Shown one piece after another: positions 9,989 to 22,480 of a DNA stretch of 64,000 nucleotides; positions within the stretch are counted from its first letter, which is position 1; every line of letters starts with the position of its first letter. This DNA comes from Haematobia irritans (Eukaryota > Arthropoda > Insecta > Diptera > Muscidae): positions 61,628,241 to 61,692,240 of the forward strand of contig NC_134400.1 in NCBI RefSeq assembly GCF_050003625.1, read 5' to 3'. The notes under the pieces are model-generated. The model was not told where the DNA came from. It was given only the letters and a program-made list of their open reading frames with translations, and did no database searches. A program made the position numbers and the translations under genes.

Positions 9989-12487
9989 ATCTTGCGAAGC
10001 CGAAGGAGACATAAAAACTGCAGACATTGATGAACATCGGGTTGTTGCGAGAGTCACCGAGATCTGTGAAGAGGAAGCCCTTTATGACCCAATTGAAGCG
10101 GCTGATGTGACGGTGGTTGAAAATTTGAATGGTTCTACGGTTCCTCCAGATAAATCTTCACCATTGTAAGGCCGCGTGTGCTGCCTTAAAAGTTCTCCTG
10201 ATGAAAGGAGCCTATATCTATGGCTTATTCAAGAACCATACATAAGAACAAGATCTGTGAATTAAGCACTCCGGGTTTCAAACTTTTGCATAATACCGGT
10301 AACGATATAAATCGAGCATGTATAATTGCTAAAAACGAACTAAACTTGTTTCTGCTTCCTTCATTGCGCAATGCAGACACTTTCGTAGCCAGTCTAGATA
10401 TATCCAAATGCAAATTCTGGGTATCTTCGGTCTACATGGGACATGCCTCCATGTGCCGTTAACACCTTAGTTGAGGAGTCACTGAAAACAAAGACAAAAC
10501 TCATTATGGAATGCGATGCAAATGCACAACATAGTATTTGGGGAAGTAATGATACTAATGCGTACTAACCGGTAGTTTGTAATAAGGGAGATACACCAAC
10601 CTTCATCACCAAAAACAGGCAAGAGGCTCCAGAGGATTGGGACGCTTACACGAAGAATCTGAGAGGATAGAAGCGAGAACTAAGAAAGGCTCAGCATAAC
10701 TCTTGGAATGAGTACTCCAACAGTATTGAGAATACGTCCGATGCTTCAAGACTACGAACGGTACTAGCATCCACTACAACGTCCAGTAGGGAGACGCTGG
10801 AGGTACTATTGGACACACATTTTCCTGGAAATCAGACGGTTGAACCATTTTCTGGCGGTGCCACAGTGGCTCAGCGGTCATTTCCTAAAGAGGAGATTGT
10901 ATCGGAATCTAGAATAAAATGGGCGTTAAATAGCTTTGGGCCATTCAAATCCCCCGGACCTGATGGAATTACTCCGGCGGAGTTACAAGCAGTGGCTGAA
11001 AGAATTATCCCCTGGTTGACGGTGATATATAAAGGATGTATAAACTTATCATATATTCCAGAAAAGTGGAGGAAAACAAAAGTCGTTTTCATACCTAAAG
11101 GGGGAAAGGCCTCTCACTCGAGTGCGAAGGATTTCCGGCCAATCAGCTTATCCTCATTCCTACTTAAGACTCTGGAGAGGATGATAGGCATTTATCTTAG
11201 AACTAGCGTCGATTCAAGTTTGCTCTCGAAACGACAGCATGCATACTCGAAGGGCAGGTCTACTAAGACCGCTTTGCATGAACTAGTCAGCTTTATTGAA
11301 AGCTCACTATTTGTCAATGAATACACAATTTTGGCGTTTCTAGACATCGAGGGGGCATTCAATAACGTCCCTCCGATCTCGATATTAAATATACTGGCAA
11401 TTCTGAATGTTGATCCAGGTATACTTAAGCTGTTAGACGAACTCCTAATGAAGAGACGTATTTCAGCCACACTAGGGCAAGCAAACATACAAAGGTATGT
11501 GAACAGAGGCACTCCCCAAGGAGGAGTTCTATCACCTCTTCGGAATGTTGCTATAAATAACCTTCTGTTTACCCTAGAAAAAGAAAGGAGAAAAGTGGTG
11601 GCATACGCATATGATATGGCTCTGGCAGTCAGGGGAAAATTCCTATCCACAATCAGAGGGTCTCCGGATGACTGAGAAATGGGCGAAAGATAATGGTCTT
11701 GGGGTAAATCCTGCAAAGACAGAATTAGTCATGTACTGCAAAGATCGCAAAACTCCCACGGTTAGGCCTATTTCCTTAGGGGGTATTGAAATTCCCTTTG
11801 GTGAGTGTGCAAAACACCTTGGCGTTATTCTGGACAGGAAGTTGAACTTTAATCTTAATAGTGAAGAAAGAGCGAGAAAAGCCACGATAATGTTGTACTC
11901 GTGCAAAAAGGCCTATAATCCTATATGGTGTTGTAGTCTGGTGACCGACACTTCGCCATCCGACAGGTTTAGATAAACTTCAGCGTATGGCGTGCTTGTG
12001 TATCTCAGTAAGACAGGAACAGATTCCCTTAATGTCATGCTGTATCTATTGCCTTTAGACATTTTGGCAAAACAGTCAGCTGCAACAACGGCTGTGTGGT
12101 TGCACGAGCTATCGCTGTGGTCGGAAACAATGTACGGTCACAGTTCGGTCCTCAAAATAATGCCAGATGTGCCTAAGGTAGTGGATTACACTCTGACGAA
12201 ACAACTTTTCGACAAAAAGTTTGAAACTCTAATTCCAAGAGAAAGAGATATAGATTTCTACACTAATGGGTCCAAATTGGATGGATAAGTGGGTGTCGGA
12301 GTATATTCTAAAGATCTGGAACTTCGTGTCATTCAGGCTGAAATATTAGCAATAAGAGAGGTGGCGAATTGGCTGAGAAGTAATGTTCCAAAAAGGGGCA
12401 AATATCTTGAGATTACTGGCGGACCTGGAAAACGTTAACTTAAGCAGTCTGTTAGTGTTTTTGGAACAATCTCGTTGGTTGAACAAA
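9989..12487 (+). mobile_element. Family L LINE, copy C, truncated at both ends
   Basis: Similarity to copy D begins in the ORF1 C-terminus (about D position 50210) and stops near the ORF2 C-terminus. No 3' UTR or TAACC tail is present; at about 12488 the sequence passes abruptly into a hAT-like terminus. Internal deletions remove much of the endonuclease (junction near 10565-10620) and parts of RT and RNase H (near 11920 and 12400). Confidence 0.85.
10180..12440 (+). pseudogene. Broken ORF2 of LINE copy C
   Basis: Endonuclease pieces lie at 10220-10560 (KNKICELSTPGFKLL, then the MECDANAQHSIWG region). RT follows at 10809-11675: SPGPDGITPAELQ, FRPISLSSFLLKTLERM, motif A FLDIEGAFNNV and motif B GTPQGGVLSPL. 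In the catalytic position the frame reads AYAYDMAL where copy A has the YADD box, so the first catalytic Asp is lost. Downstream frames (11611-11976, 11992-12288) cover the RT thumb and part of RNase H, where DFYTNGSKLDG has Asn in place of the catalytic Asp. The copy is clearly dead. Confidence 0.82.
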
Positions 12488-12552
12488 GGTTTTCTACATG
12501 AGGTTTACGACCTTTGTTGCATACGTATTATACCGTCGACAGGCCAACCCTG
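12488..12552 (-). mobile_element. hAT MITE terminus fragment
   Basis: The reverse complement starts CAGGGTTGGCCTGTC and continues with GACGGTATAATAC and GTCGTAAACCT, matching the left end of the complete hAT MITE at 47721-48294. Only this end is present, and it abuts the broken end of LINE copy C. Confidence 0.65.
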
Positions 12553-14880
12553 ACCCTGTACTTCACTATCGAAAGTTGATTACCATTAAATAAAAATTAG
12601 TCGACTTGACTGGATTAGGAATAAATAAGTGGAAGTCGATTAGTCGGAGTATAACAATTTAGAATTTTCGTAGTTTGTATTGTTAATTGAGCTATTGTTC
12701 TTAGGAGAATTTTTGTATGCGATCTAATCGACCCTGTTCACTTTTCGGTAATACTCGTATTTACTTGTTATTCATTCGAAATTCTGATTTCACTTTCGTT
12801 TAATTTCAATAGGTGAAATATTTATTAACACAGCATACTTGCCTTAGTATATGAAAGGTATATGAGGATCCAATTTGTATAGTAGTAGAAGGACATTAAA
12901 TTGTAGATGATCCTAATTAAAAAAAAAGTAAGGAAATTTTTTGAATTAGTAACTTCTATGAGTTACTATACTTTTTTGCATTCAAAGCTAAAATAGCCTG
13001 ATAGGGTCAAAAGGAGAAGCCATCAGTACAGCTTTGCTTTGCCTTTTTTTTAATTTAAATCATAGGCAAGTACTTTGTGGTCCATTTTATGTAGGCAACT
13101 TCAAAACAGTAGTCTAAATAAAAATTCTACCTCGAAATTTAATGGAATAGCGTATTTACCATGCTTCTTTGTGGAAGTCCCATCATATTTTCCTCATAAA
13201 TTCCATCGCATATGAATATCCTGAACATTCGCCGTCACTCATACAGTATTTATGTTAATATGTTTACGTACTTGATATGGAAGGGAAAAACGACATAAAT
13301 AGCAACGAAGATGGGATGCGAGCATTCGCAATACTGCATACACGGTAAATAGTCGATTTGAATAGAATATCCTCGACGATGGCGAAAGTGAATCAGGCAT
13401 CGATTCTATGTTTGGAACTCATATTTTTTCCACATTATTTTTAAGAGCAAGTACACAATGTTCATAAGCTAGTATATCGTGTTTGGGACATATATGTTAA
13501 TATGTCATATTATGATTGGGACAATACATTTTCTTAAATATAATCTCTGAATTCAAACATATATTAATTTAGTAATTTCGTATAAACATACATATATAAG
13601 ATTAGAAACGTCAGAGAGAGAGAGAATCAAAGACTTTGTAATTATAACAAGATGTCCAAATTACCTCTTGTTCTTGAATAGATAAAAGTGCACGACTTTA
13701 GGTTCACACACGTTCGTTATCTATTTTACTTGTTGGAAGGTTTCTTTGCAACATTTTCTCCAATTCCTCTTTAAAATTGTATTCGTAACAATCATGTGTC
13801 TAAATAGCTGTGTTCGGGGGACCAATAATGTGTAATAATTTGTGACTGTTAAATTTTTTGTTTAGACAAAAACACGGACAAAAAGAGATAAAAAAACAAC
13901 AATTGACAAATAAAGAAGTTAAAAGAGGGAAACATTTTGAATTGGCCGCTACTACGGGCGTGTTTCCAAAATTAAAACTGTAAAGTAAAAATTCCTATTT
14001 TCTCAGAAAAACTGTAGAAAACAACGCAGAAAGAACACCAGGGAGCATAATAGACATCTCTTAATGATTTAATGACTTAAGGTGGGTATTAAGTTCCAGT
14101 TTAGCCGTTAAAATTGCCATTTTTATCATCATATAATTATAAATAAACCATATTAGTCATTATGTCTTGTATGGCAATGCAATTTGTAAAGATACGGTAC
14201 CAATAAAGACACAACAAAATAAAAATAAACACAATTTACTTGAAGTAATTTCTTTTGGCATAAATGTTGAATGAAAAGAGTGCAGAAACAGGCCTATTAA
14301 CCAAATTGAAAATTCTTCATTTTCTTTTCTTTTTAGATTCGTAACATCATACCCATGGGAAATCAGATAATCTTTGGTACAAACAATTGTTTGTTTGAGC
14401 AAGTTCTCAAAATACATATGTTTGAAGCTGAATATGTTTGTAAGTATATGGTACAGATGCGATTTTTTAGGGTGTATGAATTAAAACAAGATATGGTATA
14501 GCAAAAAAAAGATTTTTTTTACCTCCAAGAGAGATTCCAGAATTTGTATAAATTTGGAGCATTGCCAATGAGTTTTTGGCATAAGGCAGAAGTAAACCAT
14601 TTTCGTATTTCTGGCCTCAGAAATTAAATCAGGAACAAGTAGCATTACCAGTAATCTAAATCTTATCAAATTTGTTTAAAATAAAATATTAGCATATAAG
14701 CTGATGCAAATAAAAATAATTATGTGTTAAATTAAAAATACTGTCAAAATCTTTTGCTAGGTTTACCGATTCGCTTCGTAGCAAAAAATGGGAAATTGTT
14801 TCACATACATGTATTTCTAAGGTCTTTGTGGGATACTGTATCTAACCATTCTGTCCATTCATGCAACTTAAAAACTAATT
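12553..14880. other. Long stretch without recognisable genes
   Basis: AT-rich DNA. I see a short (GA)n tract at about 13613-13625 and a block at 14075-14110 (AAGGTGGGTATTAAGTT) that resembles 61108-61130, which suggests a further dispersed repeat. Open frames here (for example minus strand 14160-14417) carry no motif that I know. It could include unique intergenic or intronic host DNA. Confidence 0.4.
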
Positions 14881-14889
14881 GTAAAAAAA

Positions 14890-15070
14890 TGGAATTAAAT
14901 CGTGAAAATGTTCGTGCGATTGTTTTGTAAATTTGAACGTGGATTAACTGAACAACAGTGCATCAATGAACTTTGGAGATAAACCTCCATCAAGGATCAG
15001 TGTTTATGATGAATTCAATAGAGGTCGTCGTTCACTCCAGGACGAATTTCGGGAATTTCTAAAATCAGTC
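14890..15070 (+). pseudogene. Mariner transposase N-terminal fragment
   Basis: The reading MELNRENVRAIVL at 14890, followed after frame shifts by FGDKPPSRISVYDEFNRGR and RSLQDEFRE, matches the N-terminal helix-turn-helix part of mariner transposases, which binds the inverted repeats. No DDD catalytic region follows. The fragment ends at a 15-bp inverted repeat and then passes into unrelated sequence. Confidence 0.7.
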
Positions 15071-15105
15071 TATGACATCGTGACGAAATACGTCACGATG
15101 TCATA
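15071..15105. repeat. Perfect 15-bp inverted repeat with 5-base loop
   Basis: Arms 15071-15085 (TATGACATCGTGACG) and 15091-15105 are exact reverse complements around AAATA. It lies exactly at the junction of the mariner scrap and the downstream LINE/SINE tail. Confidence 0.85.
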
Positions 15106-15447
15106 TACGTATTTCGAAGCACATCGATATCGATTTCCGACCAGGGAGAAATTCTACGATATAGCCATGTGGTGCAACACCAAAAAGTTTTCCAGCGGTG
15201 GATTATCCCACCTCAGTAATGCTGGTGACATTTCTGAGGGTTTCAAAGCTTCTCTAAGTGGTTTCACTGCAAGATGGAACGCCGTTCGGACTCGGCTATA
15301 AAGAGGAGGTCCCTTGTCATTGCGTTTAACATGGAATCGGGCAGCACTCAGTGATAAGAGAGAAGTTCACCAATGTGGTATCACAATGGACTGAATAGTC
15401 TAAGTGAGCCTGATACATCGGGCTGCCACCTAACCTAACCTATAGTC
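15106..15447 (+). mobile_element. 3' end of a second LINE/SINE family with the L-type tail
   Basis: About 340 bases end with AATGTGGTATCACAATGGAC, the TAGTCTAAGTGAGCCTGAT block, CGGGCTGCCAC and CTAACC repeats. The terminal ~75 bases match the 3' UTR end of family L, while the sequence upstream (15106-15370) does not match any L copy. It is a 5'-truncated copy of a related LINE or of a SINE using the same tail. Confidence 0.65.
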
Positions 15448-16705
15448 ATGTCCGTCTGTCTGTCTGTTGTAATCCCGCTGCAGTCTTCAATAATGAAGCA
15501 ATCGTGCTGAAATTTTACATTTTTGCCGATTTTATTTATTGGGCTTATAGAAACCGTAGTTTTTATCCAATTTGTCTGAAATTGGGAATCTAGAGGTGTT
15601 TTAAGACCTTAAAGAGGTGTGCCAAAAATGGTGAGTATCGGTCCATGTTGTGGTATAGTCCCCATATAGACCGATCTCCTGATTTTACTTCTTGGACTTA
15701 TAGAATCCGTAGTTTTTTTCCAATTTGTCTGACATTGGAAATCTAGAGGTATTTGACGATCACAAAGGGTGTGCCAACAATGGTGAGTACCGGCCCATGT
15801 TTTGGTATAGCCCCCATTTAGGCCGATCTCCCGATTTTATTTCTTGAGCTTATAGAAACCGTAGTTTTAACCCAATTTGCCTCAAATTGGAAATCCAAAG
15901 GTATTTTAGGACCATAAAGAGGTGTGCCGAAAATGGTGAGCATCGGTCAATATTTAATTATAGCCCCCATATCGACCGATCTCCCGATTTTACTTTTTAG
16001 GCTTGTAGAAAGCGTAGTTGTTGTTCAATTTGCCTGAAATTGAATATTTAAAGGTTATTGGGTCTATAAATAAGTGTGCAAGAAATTATTTTATTGTTTT
16101 GGGATTCTAGAAACCGTAGTTTTTATCCACTTTGCTTGAAATTTAAAATCTAGAAGTATTTTAGGAAGTATTTCTTGGTGTGCCGAAAACGGTGAGTATC
16201 GGTTCATATTTTGGTATGAGATATAGGATTTAACTTTTATCGGTCAATTTGGTAAGGCATCCATATAGGCCGATTTCACTTCTTGAGGGTATATAAGGCG
16301 CACTGATCAGGAAAATTGCTTAAAACTGAATGTAAAATTTTCAGATTTTACTTCTCTTAATCATTTAAATAATTTGGGTAAGAATCTACAGATTTAAGAT
16401 TTCAAATCAAGGCGTTATTTCATCATTTTCTTACACACTTACAAGATATGGTTATGATTCCTCTAAAACTCCAACAAAAATGGTTCTTATAAATCTAGAA
16501 TCTGATATAGTCTTCTTAGGTAAAAACTTTGCATTTATCTTCAGAAAGTGTTCAACCAGTACACTGTACATTGCTCCGCTTGGGAGAACATCTGTCATCA
16601 AACCCCCCTTAAATTTGAAAGGAAACTATAATATTTCATTCATGGTGGTGGGTATTTAAGATTCGGCCCGACCGAACTTACTACTGTATATACTTGTTTT
16701 GCCTA
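15448..16705 (-). repeat. Dispersed element with ~152-bp internal tandem units, family R2
   Basis: About five diverged units at 15515-16270 contain CGATCTCC at 15672 and 15824, and CGATCTCCCG at 15977, that is spacings of 152 and 153. The right end (16640-16705) carries the common terminal motif TTCGGCCCGACCGAACTTAC and CTGTATATACTTGTTTT. A truncated inverse copy of its end lies at 59587-60133. Confidence 0.75.
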
Positions 16706-16880
16706 ATATATGTCACGTATGGACTAACTTACAATTTAGAAGACGGTGTCAAGGATTTTTAAGATACCTGGCCATCGGTGAGTATTACCTTAATCACAAT
16801 CTTTAGAAGAAATTTCTACGCGATCCATGGTGGATAAGATTCGGCCTGGCCGAACTTACGGCCGTATATACTTGTTTTTA
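16706..16880 (-). repeat. Second end fragment of a 153-bp-repeat element
   Basis: It matches 18490-18690 and 63530-63735: CACGTATGGACTAACTTAC, CCATCGGTGAG, TCCATGGTGGA, TTCGGCCTGGCCGAACTTAC and CCGTATATACTTG. Only the end is present. Confidence 0.7.
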
Positions 16881-16904
16881 AATTAGAACTGCTTACTTAC
16901 GTTT

Positions 16905-18690
16905 TTCAACACATTTTTATATCCTCCATCATAGGATGGGGGTATATTAACTTTGTCATTCCGTTTGTAACACATCGAAATATTGCTCTAAGACCCCATA
17001 AAGTATATATATTCTGGGTCGTGGAGAAATTCTGAGTCGATCTAAGCATGTCCGTCCGTCCGTCCCTCCGTCCGTCCGTCTGTTGAAATCACGCTAACTT
17101 CCGAACGAAACAAGCTATCAACTTGAAACATGGCACAAGTAGTTGTTATCGATGTAGGTCGGATGGTATTGAAAATGGGCCATATCGGTCCACTTTTACG
17201 TATAGCCCCCATATAAAGGGACCCTCAGATTTGGCTTGTGGAGCCTCTAACAGAAGCATATTTCATCCGATCCGGCTGAAATTTGGTACATGGTGTTGGT
17301 ATACGGTCTCTAACAACCATGCAAAAATTGGTCCACATCGGTCCATAATTATATATAGCCCCCATATAAACCGATCCCCAGATTTGGCTTGTGGAGCCTC
17401 TAAGAGAAGCATGTTTCATCCGATCCGGCTGAAATTTGGTACATGGTGTTGGTATATGGTATCGAACAATCGTGCAAAAATTGGTCCACATCGATCCATA
17501 ATTATATATAGCCCCCATATAAACCGATCCCCAGATTTGGCTTGTGGAGCCTAAAAGAGAAGCAAATTTCATCCGATCCGGCTGAAATTTGGTACATGGT
17601 GTTGGTATATGGTCTCTAACAACCATGCAAAAATTAGTTCACATCGGTCCATAATTATATATAGCCCCCATATAAACCGATCCCCAGATTTGGCTTGCGG
17701 AGCCTCAAAGAGAAGAAAATTTCATCCGATCCGGCTGAAATTTGGTACATGACGTTGGTATATGGTCTCTAACAACCATGCAAAAATTGGTCCATATCGG
17801 TTCATAATTATATATAGCCCCCATATAAACCGATCCCCATATTTGGCTTGCGAAGTCTCCAAGAGAAGCAAATTTCATCCAATCCGGTTGTAATTTGGAA
17901 CATGGTGTTAGTATATGATCTTTAACAACCGTGTCAGAATTGGTCCATATCGGCCCATAATTATATATAGCCCCCATATAAAACATTCTCCAGATTTGAC
18001 CTCCGGAGCCTCTTGGAGGAGCAAAATTCATCTGATCCGATTCAAATTAAGCACGTAGTGTTAGAATATGGTCGCGAACAACCATACCAAAATTGGTCCA
18101 ATCACACAAAAATTGGTCCATATCGGTTCATAATCATGTTTGCCACTGAGCCAAAAATAATCTACCAAAATTTTATTTCTATAGAAAATTTTGTCAAAAT
18201 TTTATTTCTATAGAAAATTTTGTTCAAATTTTATTCGGTTCATAATCATGGTTGCCACTCAAGCCAAAAATAATATACCAAGATTTTATTTCTATAGAAA
18301 ATTTTGTCAAAAGTTTATTTCTATAGAAAATTTTGTTAAAATTTTATTTCTATAGAAATTTTTGTCAAAATTTTCTTTCTATAGAAAATTTTGTTAAAAT
18401 TTTATTTCTGTAGAAAATTTTGTCAAAATTTTATGTCTACTTTGTCAAACCGAATTATATACCTATTGGATCGATCTTTTTTGATTTAATATATACCACG
18501 TATGGACTTACATACAATTTAGAAGATGATGTTAGGAGGTTTTAAGATACCTTGCCATCGGCAAGCGTTACCGCAACTTAAGTAATTCGATTGTGGATGG
18601 CAGTGTTTAGATGAAGTTTCTACGCAATCCATGATGGAGGGTACATAAGCTTCGGCCTGGCCGAACTTACGGCCGTATATACTTGTTATT
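16905..18690 (-). repeat. Dispersed element with exact 153-bp internal tandem units, family R1
   Basis: The left end has CCTCCATCATAGGATGGG. A block of CCGT repeats (17050-17090) precedes six tandem units at 17226-18140. CAGATTTGGCTTG-type anchors start at 17226, 17379, 17532, 17685, 17838 and 17991, each exactly 153 bases apart. A TTTATTTCTATAGAAAATTTTG minisatellite (18165-18440) and the common end motif (18590-18690) follow. Long frames across the array are repeat translations, not genes. It is a near-paralogue of 61418-63735. Confidence 0.88.
18165..18440. repeat. Minisatellite of ~29-bp TTTCTATAGAAAATTTTGTC units
   Basis: About eight or nine imperfect copies of ATTTTATTTCTATAGAAAAT plus TTTGTCAAA. 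The same unit recurs at 45957-46290, 47575-47712 and 63160-63510. Confidence 0.85.
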
Positions 18691-19914
18691 TATTTATAAA
18701 GACGAATACCGGTTATATAAAATATTGATACCTATCAATTTTAATAAGTTGCTGCCTGACGATTTTATACTCCTTTTACGATTTCAATTCCTACATATAA
18801 GAAAATCATAAACCAAATAATACAGAATGTCATAGCAAAGGACCAAAATCTATTTATTAAAAAAATAAATATTATACAACACTCCAAGCCAACTTCTCCT
18901 TGTCTATCCAAAGCGCTAACTCTTTTTGATATATTTGATTTGGCAAGAAAATCGGGCGAGATATATAAAGTACGAGTATGTACATAGAATCCATAGGAAT
19001 GCCAACTTGTGGTTGTTCCACTCACAGTGTTAGAACAAACTCGAACCACCCTTAGTTAAAGAACATTGCGAATACATTTCTCGCTGTGCACACTACGCTT
19101 GCAGCATGTGTGCCCATTCACATAGGCAAGCACTAACTTCCAGTTAATGCGATAAACCACACCATAAACGAGCGTCATTATGAATTTTCTCGTTTCTTGT
19201 CCCTCGGCAGGGTCCTTATTTCTTCCTTCTTTGACAGCATCCAACCACATTGTGTGCACAACACCATTGAATCCAACGAATATTAAGGATTTTGCTGGTG
19301 TCTATCTGCCTGAAAGGTTGGAGGAATTGCGATGACTGACAGACGGGAAAACCGTCCCAAAGGCATACAGCCCGTTAGTCACACTCGTCTATTGAATGCC
19401 AGAGCTCTCACCTAGTCCTTGACATAGCCGAATAAAGAATATCATGAGCCAGGCCCGAGCAATGCGGCCACTTTTATTAGTGGCTGCCAGCTGAAAGGAA
19501 GGGAATTGATCAGTCAGTTGATGCACCTGTTATGCACCTATTATGCACTTGCAGTGAAGTGTACTTAATGTCCTCACATATTCATGATGATTACAAGTGC
19601 AGTATGTATAATGAAAGAATGTGTGAATGTTATTCATATCCCTGAGCACTTGCAAATGACCTTTCGCTTGCATTTCCATCAAGAAATGAGAACAAAAATA
19701 ATGCAATTATATAGCAAATAATTCATGCAAGTTTGTGTTTGCAGCACCGGAAGGCTGGCGAAGGAGGTAATGCACCAAAAATTATGGAACTATCTCTTTC
19801 TCTCTGTGAGGAGAACTTATTAAAGGCTTTAAAGCGTGCCCAATGCTATAATGAAATCGCTGAAAGAATTCACACTTCGCAATGCAATAACGAATTCGGC
19901 ATCAACATAGAACG
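18691..19914. other. Apparently unique sequence, less AT-rich
   Basis: I see no match elsewhere in the window. 19050-19500 is visibly richer in G+C than its surroundings. Open frames (minus 18765-19049 and 19056-19259; plus 19733-20020) carry no domain that I recognise, and no splice pattern is convincing. It could be host non-coding DNA. Confidence 0.35.
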
Positions 19915-19916
19915 AC

Positions 19917-20100
19917 CCAGCAAAAAAAAAATTGAAGTTGTTCCAAAGACATTTCTTTTAAAACGCATCCCGGGATCTCCTATCGTTTTTTTCCACTTCC
20001 GATACAGTCCTTTTAGATAAGTCTTAGAATGTACGGAATTAGGCCGTTTTAAGTGAACATTAGATAGGGTCACGAAAAAAAGTTGATGCGGTCACCCCCC
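19917..20100 (+). repeat. Possible MITE X terminus
   Basis: CCCAGCAAAAAA at 19917 followed by TTGAAGTTGTTCCAAAG resembles the X end at 57625 (CCAGCAAAAAAATGTGGAAG, then TTCTTCCAAAG). The matching other end was not located. From 20100 to 20430 nothing recognisable is seen. Confidence 0.4.
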
Positions 20101-20430
20101 AGTTTTGTAGCATATTCGAAGACAATTTCAGAACACCAAAACTTTTTTTCAGTGCACCCTACGAACCCCCCTAAATACAATTTATTGTGCTGTGTCGTCA
20201 TTTGAAGTCCGATCGAAAACAAACGCATATCGTTGTTCGTGGTTGATCAGGGGCTATATTTCGTGCATTGGCCATTTTTGACTCCGACGTCATATTTGAT
20301 TTTTAATTTTTTTATTTCGCTTCGTATACCCCTATGATGCCCATTACTGATAACCATTATAAAGATCTTAACAAAATATGAAACTTTTGCTTTTGAAGTA
20401 TTTACTTATATTCATAAACAAAAAAGTTTA

Positions 20431-20662
<232 letters not shown>

Positions 20663-20699
20663 CCCACAATAAAGATGACTTCTGGAGTACTCTTGGTAT

Positions 20700-21260
<561 letters not shown>

Positions 21261-21265
<5 letters not shown>

Positions 21266-21939
21266 GTCTGCACCATTCCATTTGTAAATGCAGAGTACAC
21301 GTGTACTTGCTACATGAGTACATCTATTTGAGAGAGTCGCAAAACTATTGGTACACATTTTAATGAACACCAAAAGCCACGAGTAACTTCTTGTTGCTAC
21401 TCTGATGTCTTCACTACCAACAAACACATATTCCTCTTTCTCTCTTATTGAAGTCTACTCAGAGTGATCACGTCGAGTATGTTGCGAGAACAAAACTTCA
21501 TAGAGTACTCCATGTACCACGTGCAGTTTCAGAAATACACAAAAACAGTTACTCTCCATAATATATGTTTTGGTTTGTTATAAAGAACGGCAAACGTTAA
21601 GGTAAGTGTGTGACATACATAAATATATGAAATATGTGATATACATACATACCTATGATTAATAATAATGGAAAGTTTTGCTTCGCACATAACTGAGAAA
21701 TACTTGTGGTACCACGTGAAGTGAAGAGAATCCATGTTGTACTTTTTCTCAAGTACTTACATTTTTATTGTTCCTTTTCTTCGGAACACATATTGTTTCG
21801 GATAAGTACTTGGTGGTATTTGACAAGCAAGTGTTCTCTTCACTTCACTACTTGCGCTCTGAGAGAAAGACAGAGTATGTACTATATTCGACAGCGAATT
21901 GCATACATGTAGTGAAAAGTTATTCGATGCAGACCTCTA
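21261..21939. mobile_element. hAT-type MITE, 679 bp
   Basis: Terminal inverted repeats TAGAGGTCTGCA (left) and TGCAGACCTCTA (right) are perfect over 12 bases. Both sides carry the 8-bp direct repeat GTATACAT (21253-21260 and 21940-21947). An 8-bp duplication and a TAGAG tip are typical of the hAT superfamily. The interior has many GTACTC/GAGTAC and ACCACGTG motifs as subterminal repeats, and no transposase frame. Confidence 0.88.
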
Positions 21940-22480
21940 GTATACATCTATTCTCTTTGTTGCTCTCTCTTCGTTTTTAAGAATTCACGGTTAAAATTGT
22001 AAATTTAATAATGTTTGTGCCAGACGCATACCAAAAAATGAATGCAAGCATATTTAGTCACAAATAAAAAACAATTTGTCTCCCAAACAGACCACCATTT
22101 GCTCTCATTTGTTTCCCTCACCGTGTTATGTTGATGTCTTTTTCCGTCGCAATCTTTATCTTTTTCCTCTAATTTCTCTCGCTCTAACTGACGTTTCTAG
22201 ACATATGTATGTTGTTTATACGAAATTGCGTAATTAACACATTTTTGCACCCAGGTCCATTATATTTAAGAATATGTGATACCCAATCGCCCTACGTTCT
22301 AACATATATCATATACATTGAACTAACAGGCCTAATTTGGCAAATGCATTCGCAAAAAATCCTTTTTTTGGTGTGGTCCGGCTATCAGAATACGCAAAAC
22401 TTTGCCGAATTGAAATCGCTCATGTCTGAGCTTGCGAATTCAATATTTTACGGCTTTTTTCGTGCCATTACGACAAAATG

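Noticed and set aside
17123..18031. Long frames with a repeated FQPDRMKFASLRGSTSQI-like peptide
   Set aside because: They are translations of the 153-bp array, whose period is divisible by three, so a frame free of stops in one unit stays open. They occur on both strands and in all copies, with no start or domain logic.
17110..18140. CRISPR-like array from regularly spaced repeats
   Set aside because: Whole units repeat rather than short repeats with unique spacers, and the sequence is nuclear DNA of an animal.
19056..19259. Minus-strand frame in a less AT-rich stretch
   Set aside because: Short, no recognisable motif, no convincing splice sites; kept only as an unclassified island.
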